64,000 nt of DNA, from positions 124,001 through 188,000 of the forward strand of contig JAXGGA010000482.1 in assembly GCA_038373865.1 (NCBI GenBank), given 5' to 3'. Source of the stretch: Uloborus plumipes. Its lineage: Eukaryota; Arthropoda; Arachnida; Araneae; Uloboridae. This document shows, piece by piece, positions 24,231 to 35,150 of the stretch. The number at the start of each line of letters is the position of its first letter. Within the stretch, counting starts at the first letter, position 1. The notes under the pieces are model-generated. The model searched no databases. It was not told the DNA's origin and was given only the letters and a program-made list of their open reading frames with translations. A program made the position numbers and the translations under genes.

Positions 24231-25344
24231 TTATAGTGCTTGGTTTTATTTTCTAAGACAAATAGTTGAAAAGTTATAACAATTTTAAATTGAAAAGTTA
24301 TAAAAAAGACAATTTCTTTGTATTTTCCGACTTTGAGGTAAAAATTTCGCTGTGATGCATGTATTATAACAAAATCTTTCGAATTTTATTTCATTTAAGA
24401 ATAAATTAGTAGAACTACCTACTATTTATCGGTATTTTATGTAGATATTGAATGTAACAGATGTTGCAATGCAGAAACAAGCAGAGTCAAAGCTCCTAAT
24501 GAAGCTGAGATTGTAACTAATAATATCGTCATCAATAATTGTGTCAAAAATGCTTGCATTTTAATTATATACAAGAAGTTCTGTCAAGAACTAAACGAGC
24601 CTACTTTCCCGTACATCGACATCGGCATTCTAGCATCTAATCAATATTCTCTTGAATATCTGAAACTGAAAATTATGTCAAACATACCTTTATAGCACTT
24701 AAAGCTGATTTCTAAAAGCAAAATATAACCCTCTAATCAGATGAAATGGACACGTAAAAAGTAAATAAACGAGTAAATAAAGTTTTGTCTCACCCTTTAA
24801 AGAATGTAACTGTTATAGTTCTTCCGTAGAAAAATTTCACAATCTTTTTCAAAAGAAAAAAAATAATAAATAAAATAAAAGTACAAAGAACATCAAAACA
24901 CATTTTATCAAAGAAAAAAAAAACCTCGTTCGTTAATAAAATGTCTCGAATTTTATTTTTAATCCGTTGCCAGTTATTAAATATAAATAAAGAATAAAAT
25001 GCTCTAGTGAATGAACAATTTTTGTAATCAAAAAAAATATCGTCTGCCAAAAAATAAATAAATAAATAAAAATAATAATAATTAATTAAACAAAAAAAAA
25101 GAATAAATAAACAAAAAATCGTCTGCCCAGTCAGTCATTTTTTTCTGAGCCTGCATTTCCGCCATGTTTGCGGAGTCGGAGTCGGAATCAGAGACCTCAC
25201 AGAAGATTTTTCAGAAAAGTACTTAACATACATTTTTTATCAAAACCGTTTTCTTACAAAGTTAGTTTGAAGGAAATCCGCCTTTAAGTTCAGAAACAAC
25301 ATTCAATTTAAATTTCCCAGTAGGCGCTCATGTTAAAAATTTTT

Positions 25345-25915
25345 CTGAACGGTTCATCATTGAACGAAAAATAGTTCAAATTGAAAAGTGAAATATGGGA
25401 ATGAGTCTCTCCGAGATCTTTCGAACAAAAAAAGTTTATTCAATTCAGACGGTTCACTTAAAAGTTATTAGGTGGAGAAAGGTTGCTTGAACGGTTCAAT
25501 GTTGAACGAAAAAATGTTCACATTGAAAATTTAAATACGGTAATGAAGTATCCTTGCCGAGATCTTTCGAACAAAAAAAAGTTTGTTTAAATCGGACTGT
25601 TCACTCAAAAGTTATTAGGGGTGAGAGTTTGTTTGAACAGTTCAATGTTGAACGAAAAATCGTTCAAATCGAAAATGTAGATACGGGAATGAAGTATCCT
25701 TGAAAAGATATTTCGAACAAAAAAAAGTTTGTTCAAATCGGACTGTTCATTCAAAAGTTAGTATCGCGGGACCGGTTGTTTGAACGGCTCAAAGTTGAAC
25801 CAAAAATTGTTCAAATCAAAAAATCAAATATGGGAATGAGCTGTACTCGCCGAGATCTTTCCCACAAAAAAAAAGTTTGTCCAAATCGGAATGTTAATTC
25901 AAAAGTTATTAGGGG
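25345..25915 (-). repeat. Four roughly 145-bp degenerate tandem repeats in element A
   Basis: Each unit holds TTGAACGAAAAA, then GGGAATGA, GAGATCTTTC, CAAAAAAAAGTTTG and CAAAAGTTA. The TGAACGAA-type anchor lies at 25361, 25503, 25649 and 25796. Element B retains about one and a half units at 33870-34075. Confidence 0.85.
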
Positions 25916-25918
25916 GGG

Positions 25919-25962
25919 GGGACAGACAGACCGACAGACCGACAGACCGACACACAAATTCC
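25919..25962. repeat. GACA/GACC microsatellite in element A
   Basis: Repeated GACAGACCGACAGACC units after a G run. Element B has the same array at the same place (34077-34131). Confidence 0.9.
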
Positions 25963-26214
25963 CCATCTCAATACCCTACTTTCAAATTTTTAATTTTTCG
26001 ATATTCATTTTACCTATTTATTTTTTTAACTTGGCGATATTTTTTGGACTTAGCGATATTTTTTTTAACTTGGCAATATTTTTTGGACTTGGCGATATTT
26101 TTTCGATGCATTAAGTTACTTTTCATACTTTTTTCGTCTTTCTTTTATTTTTAACGGGAAAGTAGGCTAAAAAGAAATACGGAAAAAATACACGTTTTAA
26201 TACAAAAAAATTAA

Positions 26215-27980
26215 GGGCCGTGCTCCACATCGACGTAAAGCAGAAAAATTGGGCAGAAGCGTAAAATTTTCCTTTTTCGGTTTCGGTCGCTTTTCGGTCG
26301 GACGCGTGCTCCACTTGGGCAGAATTTTTTTTCTGCGCAGAAAAAAAGCCATCTGACGGAATAATCCTTGCATTTTCATTGGATATTTGATATTTAGATA
26401 ACAAATAGGAGAAATGACACATAATAAAGCATTACTGGAATAATATGATTGGGTGAAAGATTGGCAACAAATAACGGAGCTTTAATAGTTATTTAATTTA
26501 GTTGGCATGGAATTATCCGTCATGATAGATTTTTATGAGCCAAGTCCTGTTTTATTTACTTGGCGATTTTTTATTTTCACTTTAAACGGATACATTTAGC
26601 GGAAACAAACCAAACTGGCAATAAAATTCCCATTCGCAGTAATTTTTGCGAATTTCGCTGAGCATTGCAATTATTTTCTATTGTTTAAATCTTAAAAGTT
26701 GTTTTTTTTTTTATTTCAAGAAAAAAATAGCTTTTTTTTTGCTGTTGAAGAAGACATAATAAGCATTAAAGGTGACAAAAAAGCTTCAGCGTTTAGTAGA
26801 TGTTTTGGCGAAAAATACAGCAAATGTAGCATGATGACATAAAATTTGATTTGATGGTTGTGAATATATTATTTGTTGTTTTGCGTTTTTACATTTTAAT
26901 AGACAGTATGACGGCTTTGGTGCTAATCTTTTTGAATAAACGCGTAGACACTGTTTCCGTACCGTTCGCAATTGTACTATATATTTTGCGAAATGAATTT
27001 ATAGCAACGCTATGTTTTCGTGGTCGTATCGAGTTCTCAAAATTGTGGCTGTTATTGTACTTAAAAAAAATATATCAGTGCCTGCTTACCTTGCCAAGTA
27101 ATTTAGACCCTCAAAACCATGAAGCATTCAAATATTTTTTGAACACGCCGTCAAAAATAAAACACGCAACCCATAACTTAAATAAATTAAAAAATTCATT
27201 AATACGTAAAATAACCTACACACTCTACTATTGCTAATCTTGAAAAATTTGCTATATTTAAAAATGAAAGTGTTTACCAAAATACAAAACATTTCACTAA
27301 AACTTTATTACACAACATTAGCTAGTTTTATTCTCGCCAAGCGATCAATAACTCAGCCAAAGGTCAAATCTTTTTTTTTTTTTAAAGCTCAATTAAAATA
27401 AGTAAATAGAGCGGAATTAACCATATCTTTCCAATCTCGCCAAGCAATCAATAACTCAGCAAAGCATGTCATAAATTGTAAGTTCATTACAATATAAAGC
27501 GGCCGAAGCACCATTATTTATTTCGGATCTCGCCAAGAAACTATATTCCCGTAATCTCGCCGAGTTTTGAATGGAATAATAAAAATCTCGCAAAGGATAG
27601 GAATTGTTGACATGATTACATATTACGAAATAGTGGACTTTAAAAGCCTCAACTGAAAGCTTATTTTGAGAATTTCACTAGTTGCTCCCCCCCCCTTTTG
27701 CTTTTTTCAATTGATTTTTTGTCATTAAGTTTTTGGTATTTTCTCACTTCTCTTTTGAATGTTTTCCAAATGCACTTTCGTTCATGCAATGGCGGCCGCC
27801 AAGGCTAGAAATGTTTACATCTCACGATGAATTTCTATTGGCTGTTGGATAAATTAAAAATGCAAAATTTTTCGGTCCTCTATTACGCCGTGATTACGCC
27901 GCGTAAAAAGGAAAGTACCCGGATTTTCGGATTCTGCCTTCAATTTCGGTCGCGTTTTACGCTCATGTGGAGCAGGGCCC
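26215..27980. mobile_element. Harbinger-like element in the centre of F3
   Basis: Inverted ends GGGCCGTGCTCCACAT and ATGTGGAGCAGGGCCC, flanked by TAA on both sides (26212-26214 and 27981-27983), which fits PIF/Harbinger 3-bp duplications. 1766 bp, AT-rich. No recognisable DDE nuclease or Myb-like protein; the open frames within, up to 128 codons, look random. The interior has several TCTCGCCAAG phrases at about 27336-27600. Confidence 0.75.
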
Positions 27981-28563
27981 TAACTCTGTTACGAGGAAAA
28001 CTGAATTTTTTTAGGAACGTTTCAGGTATTGCACTGGCATTTACAACTGCAAAGAAGTGTACAATTTAGACCTGATTTGATACATCTACATCGAGTACAC
28101 ATTTCTTTGCACTTGAATGATATTAGTTCTCGTAGTTTATCCATTGTTATTTCATGGTTTGTGTATTTTTTTCCGTATTTCTTTTATATAATTAAAATGC
28201 AAGCATTTTTGACACAATTATTGATCACGATATTATTAGTTACATCTCAGCTTCATTAGGAGCTTTGGATCTGCTTGTTTCTGTATTGCAACATCTGTTA
28301 CTGTTACATTCAATCTCTACATAAAATACCGATAAATATGTATGTAGTTTTACTAATTTATTCTTAAATGTAATAAAATTGGAAACATTTTTTTATAATG
28401 CATGCATCACAGCGAAATTTTTACCTCAAAGTCGGAAAATACAAAGAAATTGTCTTTTTTATAAATTTTCAATTTGAAATTGCTATAACTTTTCAACTAT
28501 TTGTCTTAGAAAATATAACCAAGCACTATAAAATAGCTCTTTTAAAGCGCTTTCAGATGATAT

Positions 28564-29197
28564 TGTTACAAATCTTGTAAATAGTTGTTGTTTTTCCTGC
28601 CTTGCATCATTTTCACTAGTTTTGGTTTTATCTGGCGACATGTTGCAAAAGTATCTGAAGATATCACTTTTATCATTTGTATACCGGCCCTGTAACACGT
28701 TGTAGTTTTTACACTTGCCCTACATTTAATAAGCATGAAGACATTTTCGCGCTGAGCTGCAAGGTTGTAGGTTTTTCTTTTTTTTTATTACTAGAATTTT
28801 CTTGAATGGATTATTTAAGTTTGTGAATGAACGAACACTCCGGATTTTGCTAGAACGTTGTAGAAATTTCCTTCCGAGTATAAATAGCTGTCCAACTGCC
28901 TTGAACACAGTTAGTTAGTTGTTTTCAGATTTGATTTCTGGTGACTCGTTTTATTCGCTTGGGCGAATGTTTGTTTTGCTTTTGTAACTTCTTAATTACT
29001 GTTCACGTTAGATACGTGGTGCTGAGTCACTGTTGAGAGTACAGTGTACTGTTTGCTACCTAATTGCTGGATGTTTAGCAATTTTTTTCTGCTCCTATTG
29101 TAAATAAGTGTACATACTTGTAAATAAATTTATCGTTACTTCCTAAAGATTGGAATGCTCATTTAAAGAAAGTTGAAGGTGCTACGGACTCGTTACA
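28564..29197 (+). mobile_element. Solo LTR
   Basis: 634 bp starting TGTTACA and ending CGTTACA (TG...CA), flanked by a 4-bp ATAT direct repeat (28560-28563, 29198-29201). It interrupts the right arm of F3 where the left arm is continuous. It has an internal TATA element (TATAAATAG at 28879) and an AATAAA polyadenylation signal at 29123, in the order expected of U3-R-U5. No internal region or second LTR is present, so it is most likely the product of LTR-LTR recombination. Confidence 0.85.
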
Positions 29198-29606
29198 ATA
29201 TTGTTGAGTTTTGAACTATTTAAATCTATGATGGGGTTTTAGGGGAGTTAAACAAACGTATTTACCTGTAAAAGCGGCCATTTTGATGAAGTCATTACAG
29301 GTGGGACCTTGACTTCAGAAAGAAAAATTAAATCTTTCTAAATAGCTCTTTTAAAGAGCTTTCAGATGATATGCTTGAGTTTTGCAATATTTCAATCTAT
29401 GATGGAGTTTTAAGCAGTTAAACGAACGTATTTACCTGTAAAAGCGGCCATTTTGATGACGTCTTCACAAGAATGACCTTGACCTTTGATCAAGTGTCTC
29501 CCGGCGTTTTTTGCCCTCCTATGTGAATATAAGCCCCACATAAAATTTCAGACTGGTATCCGGAAGTAAAATATTTTGGCTGTTTTTGTCGTTAACTCCA
29601 CAGACT

Positions 29607-29645
29607 AAAATCACAAAATGAAATATAGAAATGAGGTGTCCTCGC
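29607..29645 (-). mobile_element. Continuation of helentron-like element C beyond F3
   Basis: AAATGAAATATAGAAATGAG followed by GTGTCCTCGC matches the part of the roughly 145-bp repeat expected right after the point where C is broken at 23633. The match fades after about 29645, so the 5' half of C is lost or too diverged to see. Confidence 0.5.
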
Positions 29646-30421
29646 TTCGTCTTACTGTTCCTGCTTTTATTACAACTGAAGAAAATCTGTGGTGAGTAAA
29701 ATAGGAGACGCACTTGCAAATCTTACGAAAGGGGTGTATCTAAGTCTATACACGCCACTGGCACAAGAGGCTATTTCTCGTCACCATGACTTTAGAAATA
29801 CATTTCAGAGTTTACTACTATTTTAAATAATCCTTTTTGATAGTAAGTAACTGTTTTATTTAATGGGGCATTGCATTTATTAAAAACCAAAAATATCTTG
29901 CACAAATATGAACTAAAATCCCTAAAGAGAAAAGATATTGCATTCATTGTTTCCCCAACTTCCGCAAACTTCTTGGATTCTTTCTATATATTTAAGGTGA
30001 ATTCTTTCTCTTATGCTACTTTCGCTTCTTTCTTTAGTGAACTCGAACGTAAATGAACTGTAAAGAATAAACTGGTGAAAACGATAAAATAACATGAAAC
30101 CTGGAAAGTTCTTTTCAAGGAGTTCGATACTTTGCCGGAAGCACGCATGCTTGTGCGAAGAATACTTTCTTTCACACAAAGGACTCCTCCTGAATGGAGG
30201 CATTCTCCGTGAATAGAGCAGCCTTCAGAAAAATACTCAAAGTTTCCATCGAAAAAGTAACTGACATCAAAAAGTTAGAAAGTAATATGGGTTACTTTAT
30301 GCTGTATTTATTTTACAATATGCCCGCACGTGCCTTAATAAATCTCTAACGATTTACGAATTTAAACGGTTTATGCTGACAGATTTTGGGGAAAAAAGTC
30401 ATGGAATTCAATAGATTGTGC
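29646..30421. other. No gene identified
   Basis: AT-rich sequence with no supported exon or element. Confidence 0.35.
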
Positions 30422-30740
30422 TACTGTATGATTTTCTTAGGTAAAACCTTCCACGTATTTACGCATGCGTCAGGTCTCTTCCCTGATCTTACTAAAATAG
30501 GGGTGACAGGTAAGCTAACATTAAGCGGAAAATAATAAGAAGCATTTTGAGCAGTATCAAACAACGTAGAGAACGATGCTAATATCAAACACATAGTTTA
30601 GTTGAATATGTAAAAATATAGCAAATGCAAGTTTTAAATTGAAAACTTTGGAAAGTTTCCACTCACAACCCATCACCCCTTTTTTAAGTTTAATGATTCG
30701 CGACAGCTAGGCGCGGTTTTCACGGATGGACAGTAGTTGA
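30422..30740 (+). repeat. Left member of a 320-bp inverted pair 10 kb apart
   Basis: The block holding ACGTATTTACGCATGCGTCA, then AACCCATCACCCC and GGCGCGGTTTTCAC, has its diverged reverse complement at 40926-41250. Homology stops at similar points on both members, so this is either a MITE in two orientations or the ends of one larger element. Confidence 0.75.
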
Positions 30741-31208
30741 AAAGTGTCACGTAAAGTTTATTCTTGGGAATTTTACTCAAAACAACAATATACAAAAAGA
30801 AAGTAAAATGTTTCACCCTAGAATATATTAGTCACTTTCATTTATTGAATTCTCTTCAAAGCACTAAATATGCTGACATGAATGACATTGCAATGAATAT
30901 GAAAATGTGATCATATTTCAAACCTAACTTTGCTCATCATGATAGTGTTGTCCTACACTGTAGTCAGAGTTCATGAGTTTTATGTCAAATAATTAAAAAT
31001 GATAATTTGCTTATAAAATTTGTAAATAATGTACATAAAGACTTTTCAAACTTTCAAGCGCCCCCCCCCCCTCTGAATAATTATGAAACGTAATCACCCC
31101 CCCCCCCCACATCACCACCACAACAATCTGTAGTTGGTCCAAACTGTTGCTGCTTAGGGCAGAAGCTGGTTCTTGAAAGAAAATATAGTTAACTTCGTGC
31201 CATAGACA
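30741..31208. other. AT-rich spacer with C runs
   Basis: Poly(C) runs at about 31061-31072 and 31097-31109. No gene. Confidence 0.5.
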
Positions 31209-31620
31209 CACTGCAAAAAATAAACTGTTGTTTTTGCAGTGTAATACTGGCAGCCGACGTTCCAATTTAAAACTGTAAAATGCACAGTAATAAACTGTAA
31301 AACTAGAAATTTTACAGTTTTTTACTGTAAAGTTAGAAGTTTTACAGTTTATTGCCGTAAAATTTAGCTGTATTCTACTGTAAAAACAACAGTATAATAC
31401 CAGCAGCAGAGGTTCCAGTTTAAAACCGTAAAATGCACGGTAATAAACCGTAAAATTAGCAATTTTACAGTTTACTACTGTAAAATGAGCAATTTTACAG
31501 TTTAGTACCATAAAATGAGCAATTTGACTGTTTATTGCTGTAAAATTAGCAATTTTGACTGTTTATTACTATAAAATTAGCTGTATTATACTGTAAAAAC
31601 GGCATTATTTTTTTACAGTG
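31209..31620. mobile_element. CACTG-ended repeat, copy 1
   Basis: 412 bp starting CACTGCAAAAAATAAACTG and ending ATTATTTTTTTACAGTG. The interior is a run of ACTGTAAAA and TTTTACAGT palindromic phrases alternating with TTTATTACTG. A TIR MITE whose body is made of short inverted motifs. Related copies lie at 37494 and 38587. Confidence 0.8.
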
Positions 31621-32106
31621 CACAGAAAACTGGTTCGCTGCAGCTCAAATGGATCATCCGACGGAAGTGAACAGAGGAAAATTTTTCTCTATTGAATTAC
31701 ACTCGGCGGACATTTGGTGGGCTAAGGATATCGGCATTGTAACGGCATTTGCATCGCTTCTTTCGTTTTTAGAGGGCGAATAAAATTCAAGAATACCGAC
31801 TTCACGTTCAGCATTCAAGTATACGTAGAGAGCAAAAGGAAATCAATGTATCAGTTGGCAGAAAAGACCCTGTATTCAGAAAAGCAGAATTTAATTTAAG
31901 CTACTATAATGGTAACCAAGCAACAGGCAAAGAAGAAAATAAATGCTAAAAAGAGCCTAATACTTTATATATGCATCTCTTATCACGCTTTTAGTGTTTT
32001 TAAGTGTTTATTATCTTAAATGTATGCTGTTCATGACTTAGGCATAAGAAACAAAATTTCGCAGTAAAAATAAAGTTCCAAACGTCTCATCAAAACTCTA
32101 AAGTAA
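31621..32106. other. No gene identified
   Basis: AT-rich spacer between a CACTG repeat and element B. Confidence 0.35.
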
Positions 32107-32666
32107 CAAGAAGTTCTGTCAAGAACTAAACGAGCCTACTTTCCCGTACATCGATATCGGCATTCTAGCATCTGATCAATATTCTATTAATTATCTGAAA
32201 CTGAAAATTATGTCAAACATACCTTTATAGCACTTAAAGCTGATTTCTAAAAGCAAAATATACCCCTCTCATCAGATGAAGTAGACACGTAAAAAGTAAA
32301 TAAACGAGTAAATAAAGTTTTGTCGCACCATTTAAAGAACGTAACTGTCATAGTTCTTCCGTAGAAAAATTCCACAACCGTTTTCAAAAGAAAAATAAAT
32401 AAATAAATAAAAGAACAAAGAACATCAAAACACATTTAATCAAAGAAAGAAAAAAAATCGTTACAAAATGTCTCGAATTTCATTTTTAATCCGTTGCCAG
32501 TTAATAAATATAAATAAAGAATAAAATGCTCTCGTGAATGAAAAATTTTTGTTAACAAAAAAAATCGTCTGCCAAAAAAAAAAAAAAAAAACAATAGTAA
32601 TAAATTAAACAAAACAAATAAATAAATAAACAAAAAATCGTCTGCCCAGTCAGTCATTTTTTCATT

Positions 32667-33855
32667 ATTTTTTGGACTTGGCGATATTTTTTGGGCTTGG
32701 CGATATTTTTTGGGCTTGGCGATATTTTTTGGGCTTGGCGATATTTTTTGAACTTGGCGATATTTTTTGGGCTTGGCGATATTTTTTGGGCTTGGCGATA
32801 TTTTTTGGGCTTGGCGATATTTTTTGGGCTTGGCGATATTTTTTGGGCTTGGCGATATTTTTTGGGTTTGGCGATATTTTTTGGGCTTGGCGATATTTTT
32901 TGGGCTTGGTGATATTTTTTGGGTTTGGCGATATTTTTTGGGTTTGGCGATATTTTTTGGGTTTGGCGATATTTTTTGGGCTTGGCGATATTTTTTGGGC
33001 TTGGCGATATTTTTTGGGCTTGGCGATATTTTTTGAACTTGGCGATATTTTTTGGGCTTGGCGATATTTTTTGGGCTTGGCGATATTTTTTGGGCTTGGC
33101 GATATTTTTTGGGCTTGGCGATATTTTTTGGGTTTGGCGATATTTTTTGGGCTTGGCGATATTTTTTGGGTTTGGCGATATTTTTTGGGCTTGGCGATAT
33201 TTTTTGAACTTGGCGATATTTTTTGGGCTTGGCGATATTTTTTGGGCTTGGCGATATTTTTTGGGCTTGGCGATATTTTTTGGGTTTGGCGATATTTTTT
33301 GGGCTTGGCGATATTTTTTGGGCTTGGCGATATTTTTTGGGTTTGGCGATATTTTTTGGGCTTGGCGATATTTTTGACTTGGCGATATTTTTTGGGCTTG
33401 GCGATATTTTTTGGACTTGGCGATATTTTTTGGGTTTGGCGATATTTTTTGGGTTTGGCGATATTTTTTGGGCTTGGCGATATTTTTTGGGCTTGGCGAT
33501 ATTTTTTGGGCTTAGCGATATTTTGGGCGATATTTTTTGGGTTTGGCGATATTTTTTGGGCTTGGCGATATTTTTTGGACTTGGCGATATTTTTTGGGCT
33601 TGGCGATATTTTTTGGGCTTGGCGATATTTTTTGGACTTGGCGATATTTTTTGGGCTTGGCGATATTTTTTGGACTTGGCGATATTTTTTGGGCTTGGCG
33701 ATATTTTTTGGGCTTGGCGATATTTTTTGGGCTTGGCGATATTTTTGGGACTTGGCGATATTTTTTGGGCTTGGCGATATTTTTTGGGCTGGGCGATATT
33801 TTTTGGACTCGGCGATATTTTTGGGCTTGGCGATATTTTTTGAGCTTGGCGATAT
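32667..33855. repeat. 19-bp minisatellite, about 62 copies
   Basis: Unit CTTGGCGATATTTTTTGGG with few variants, mainly at three positions (GGGCTT, GGGTTT, GGACTT, GAACTT). GAACTT variants at 32750, 33035 and 33206 are spaced by exact multiples of 19, indicating block duplication. One truncated unit lies near 33515. Since 19 is not divisible by 3 and the unit lacks stops, all plus frames and at least one minus frame stay open, giving repeats such as LAIFFGLGDIFWAWRYFLG. These are not proteins. Confidence 0.97.
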
Positions 33856-34076
33856 TTCCTTGAAAAGACCTTTCGAACAAAAAAAAGTTTGTTCAAATCG
33901 GACTGTTCATTCAAAAGTTAGTATCGCGGGACCGGTTGTTTGAACGGCTCAAAGTTGAACCAAAAATTGTTCAAATCGAAAAATCAAATACGGGAATGAG
34001 CTGTACTCGCCGAGATCTTTCCAACAAAAAAAAGTTTGTCCAAATCGGAATGTTCATTCAAAAGTTATTAGGGGGG

Positions 34077-34131
34077 GACAGACAGACCGACAGACCGACC
34101 GACAGACCGACCGACCGACAGACCGACCGAC
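34077..34131. repeat. GACA/GACC microsatellite in element B
   Basis: Array of GACAGACCGACCGACAGACC-like units after a G run, matching the position seen in element A. Confidence 0.9.
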
Positions 34132-34362
34132 ACACAAATTCCCCATCTCAATACCCTACTTTCAAATTTTTAATTTTTCGATATTTATTTCATTTTTTTG
34201 TTTCTTTTTGACTTTTTTTTACTTGGCGATATTTTTACTTTCTTCTATATCTAATATATAGAAGAAAGTATTGGTTTCGTGAAAATTTTCGAATGTCGAA
34301 TTTTGACGGATTTGCACGTTTTGAGGTGCGCTGAGTCCATTTCGACCATTTTTGGAAAATGT

Positions 34363-34412
34363 CTGTCTGTGTGTCTGTCTGTGTGTCTGTCTGTCTGTGT
34401 GTGAGTCTGTAT
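34363..34412. repeat. GTCT/GTGT microsatellite
   Basis: Repeated GTCTGTCTGTGTGT units near the 5' end of the nested helentron. Confidence 0.9.
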
Positions 34413-34540
34413 GTGTGTGACCAGTTTTTGTGGCCGCGCTAGAGCAAAAACTACTGCATGAAATCGAACAAAAATTTTTGCACATATGTACCACCATGTG
34501 AACTGGTGCACCTGACTTTGTTTAGCGAATTCCTCCAAGG

Positions 34541-35150
34541 GGGGTGGAGCAATCGCACGTGCTCTGCGCGGGGGTGATTGCTATATCTCAGGAAGTAACC
34601 GGCGGAATCAAACGAAAATTGGTCCATAGGTAGACCCTACTGAGTACAGGTGCTGATTCAATTTGTTTGTCAATATCTTGAAGGGGGGTGGAGCAATCGC
34701 ACGTGTTCTGCGCGGGGGTGATTGCTATATCTCAAGAAGTAATCGGCGGAATCAAACGAAAATTGGTTTGTAGGTAGACCCTACTGAGTACAGGAGCTGA
34801 TTCAATTTGTTTGTCAATATCTCGAAGGGGGGTGGAGCAATCGCACGTGTTCTGCGCGGGGGTGACTGCTATATCTCAGGAAGTTACCGGCGGAATCAAA
34901 CGAAAATTGGTCCATAGGTAGACCCTACTGAGTACAGGTGTTGATTTGATTTGTTTGTCAATATCTCGAAGGGGGGTGGAGCAATCGCACGTGTTCTGCG
35001 TGGGGGTGACTGCTATATCTCAGAAAGTAACCGGCAGAATCAAACGAAAATAGGTTCATAGGTAGACCCTATTGAGTACAAAAGCTGATTCAATTTGTGT
35101 GTCAATATCTCAAAGGGGGGTGGAGCAATCAAAAGTGCTTATTTTGTCAT
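34541..35150 (+). repeat. 144-bp tandem array in the nested helentron
   Basis: The anchor GGGGTGGAGCAATC occurs at 34541, 34685, 34829, 34973 and 35117, exactly 144 bp apart. Each full unit contains TGATTGCTATATCTCAGG or a close variant, GGCGGAATCAAACGAAAA and GTAGACCCTACTGAGTACA. The unit length is a multiple of 3. Confidence 0.95.

Larger units (their letters stand above)
24572..26170 (-). mobile_element. Helentron-like element A
   Basis: In minus orientation the 5' end carries AGCCTACTTTCCCGT. The 3' end carries its complement subterminally, then the hairpin AGTTCT-TGAC-AGAACT and a final ACTTCTTG. Asymmetric inverted repeats, a 3' hairpin, no target duplication and T-T insertion are known features of helentrons and their non-autonomous HINE derivatives. 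The F3 right arm preserves the matching uninterrupted sequence, confirming insertion in a T run. It contains four roughly 145-bp repeats, a GACA array and a few 19-bp CTTGGCGATATTTTTTGGA units. No Rep/helicase. Confidence 0.85.
23634..29606. mobile_element. Fold-back element F3 with tandem-repeat arms
   Basis: Inverted ends AGTCCGTGGAGTTA (left) and TAACTCCACAGACT (right). The left arm runs from 23634 to about 26195 (interrupted by copy A), the right arm from about 28155 to 29606 (interrupted by a solo LTR). The outer arm parts hold repeats of about 170 bp. The centre is occupied by a Harbinger-like element. F3 sits inside element C, and an AAAT flank on both sides may be its target duplication. 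No transposase recognised. Confidence 0.82.

Noticed and set aside
26851..27237. A 128-codon open frame as a host or transposase gene
   Set aside because: It lies in the interior of a Harbinger-like element, is low in complexity, and shows no catalytic motif, splice signals or family resemblance.
32667..33855. CRISPR-like array of short repeats
   Set aside because: Units are directly adjacent 19-mers without unique spacers, in a eukaryotic TE context; it is a minisatellite.
32436..33943. Open frames of 492 and 423 codons on opposite strands over the same DNA
   Set aside because: They are products of a 19-bp minisatellite without stop codons in these frames. The repetitive translations have no family resemblance and both strands are open at once.
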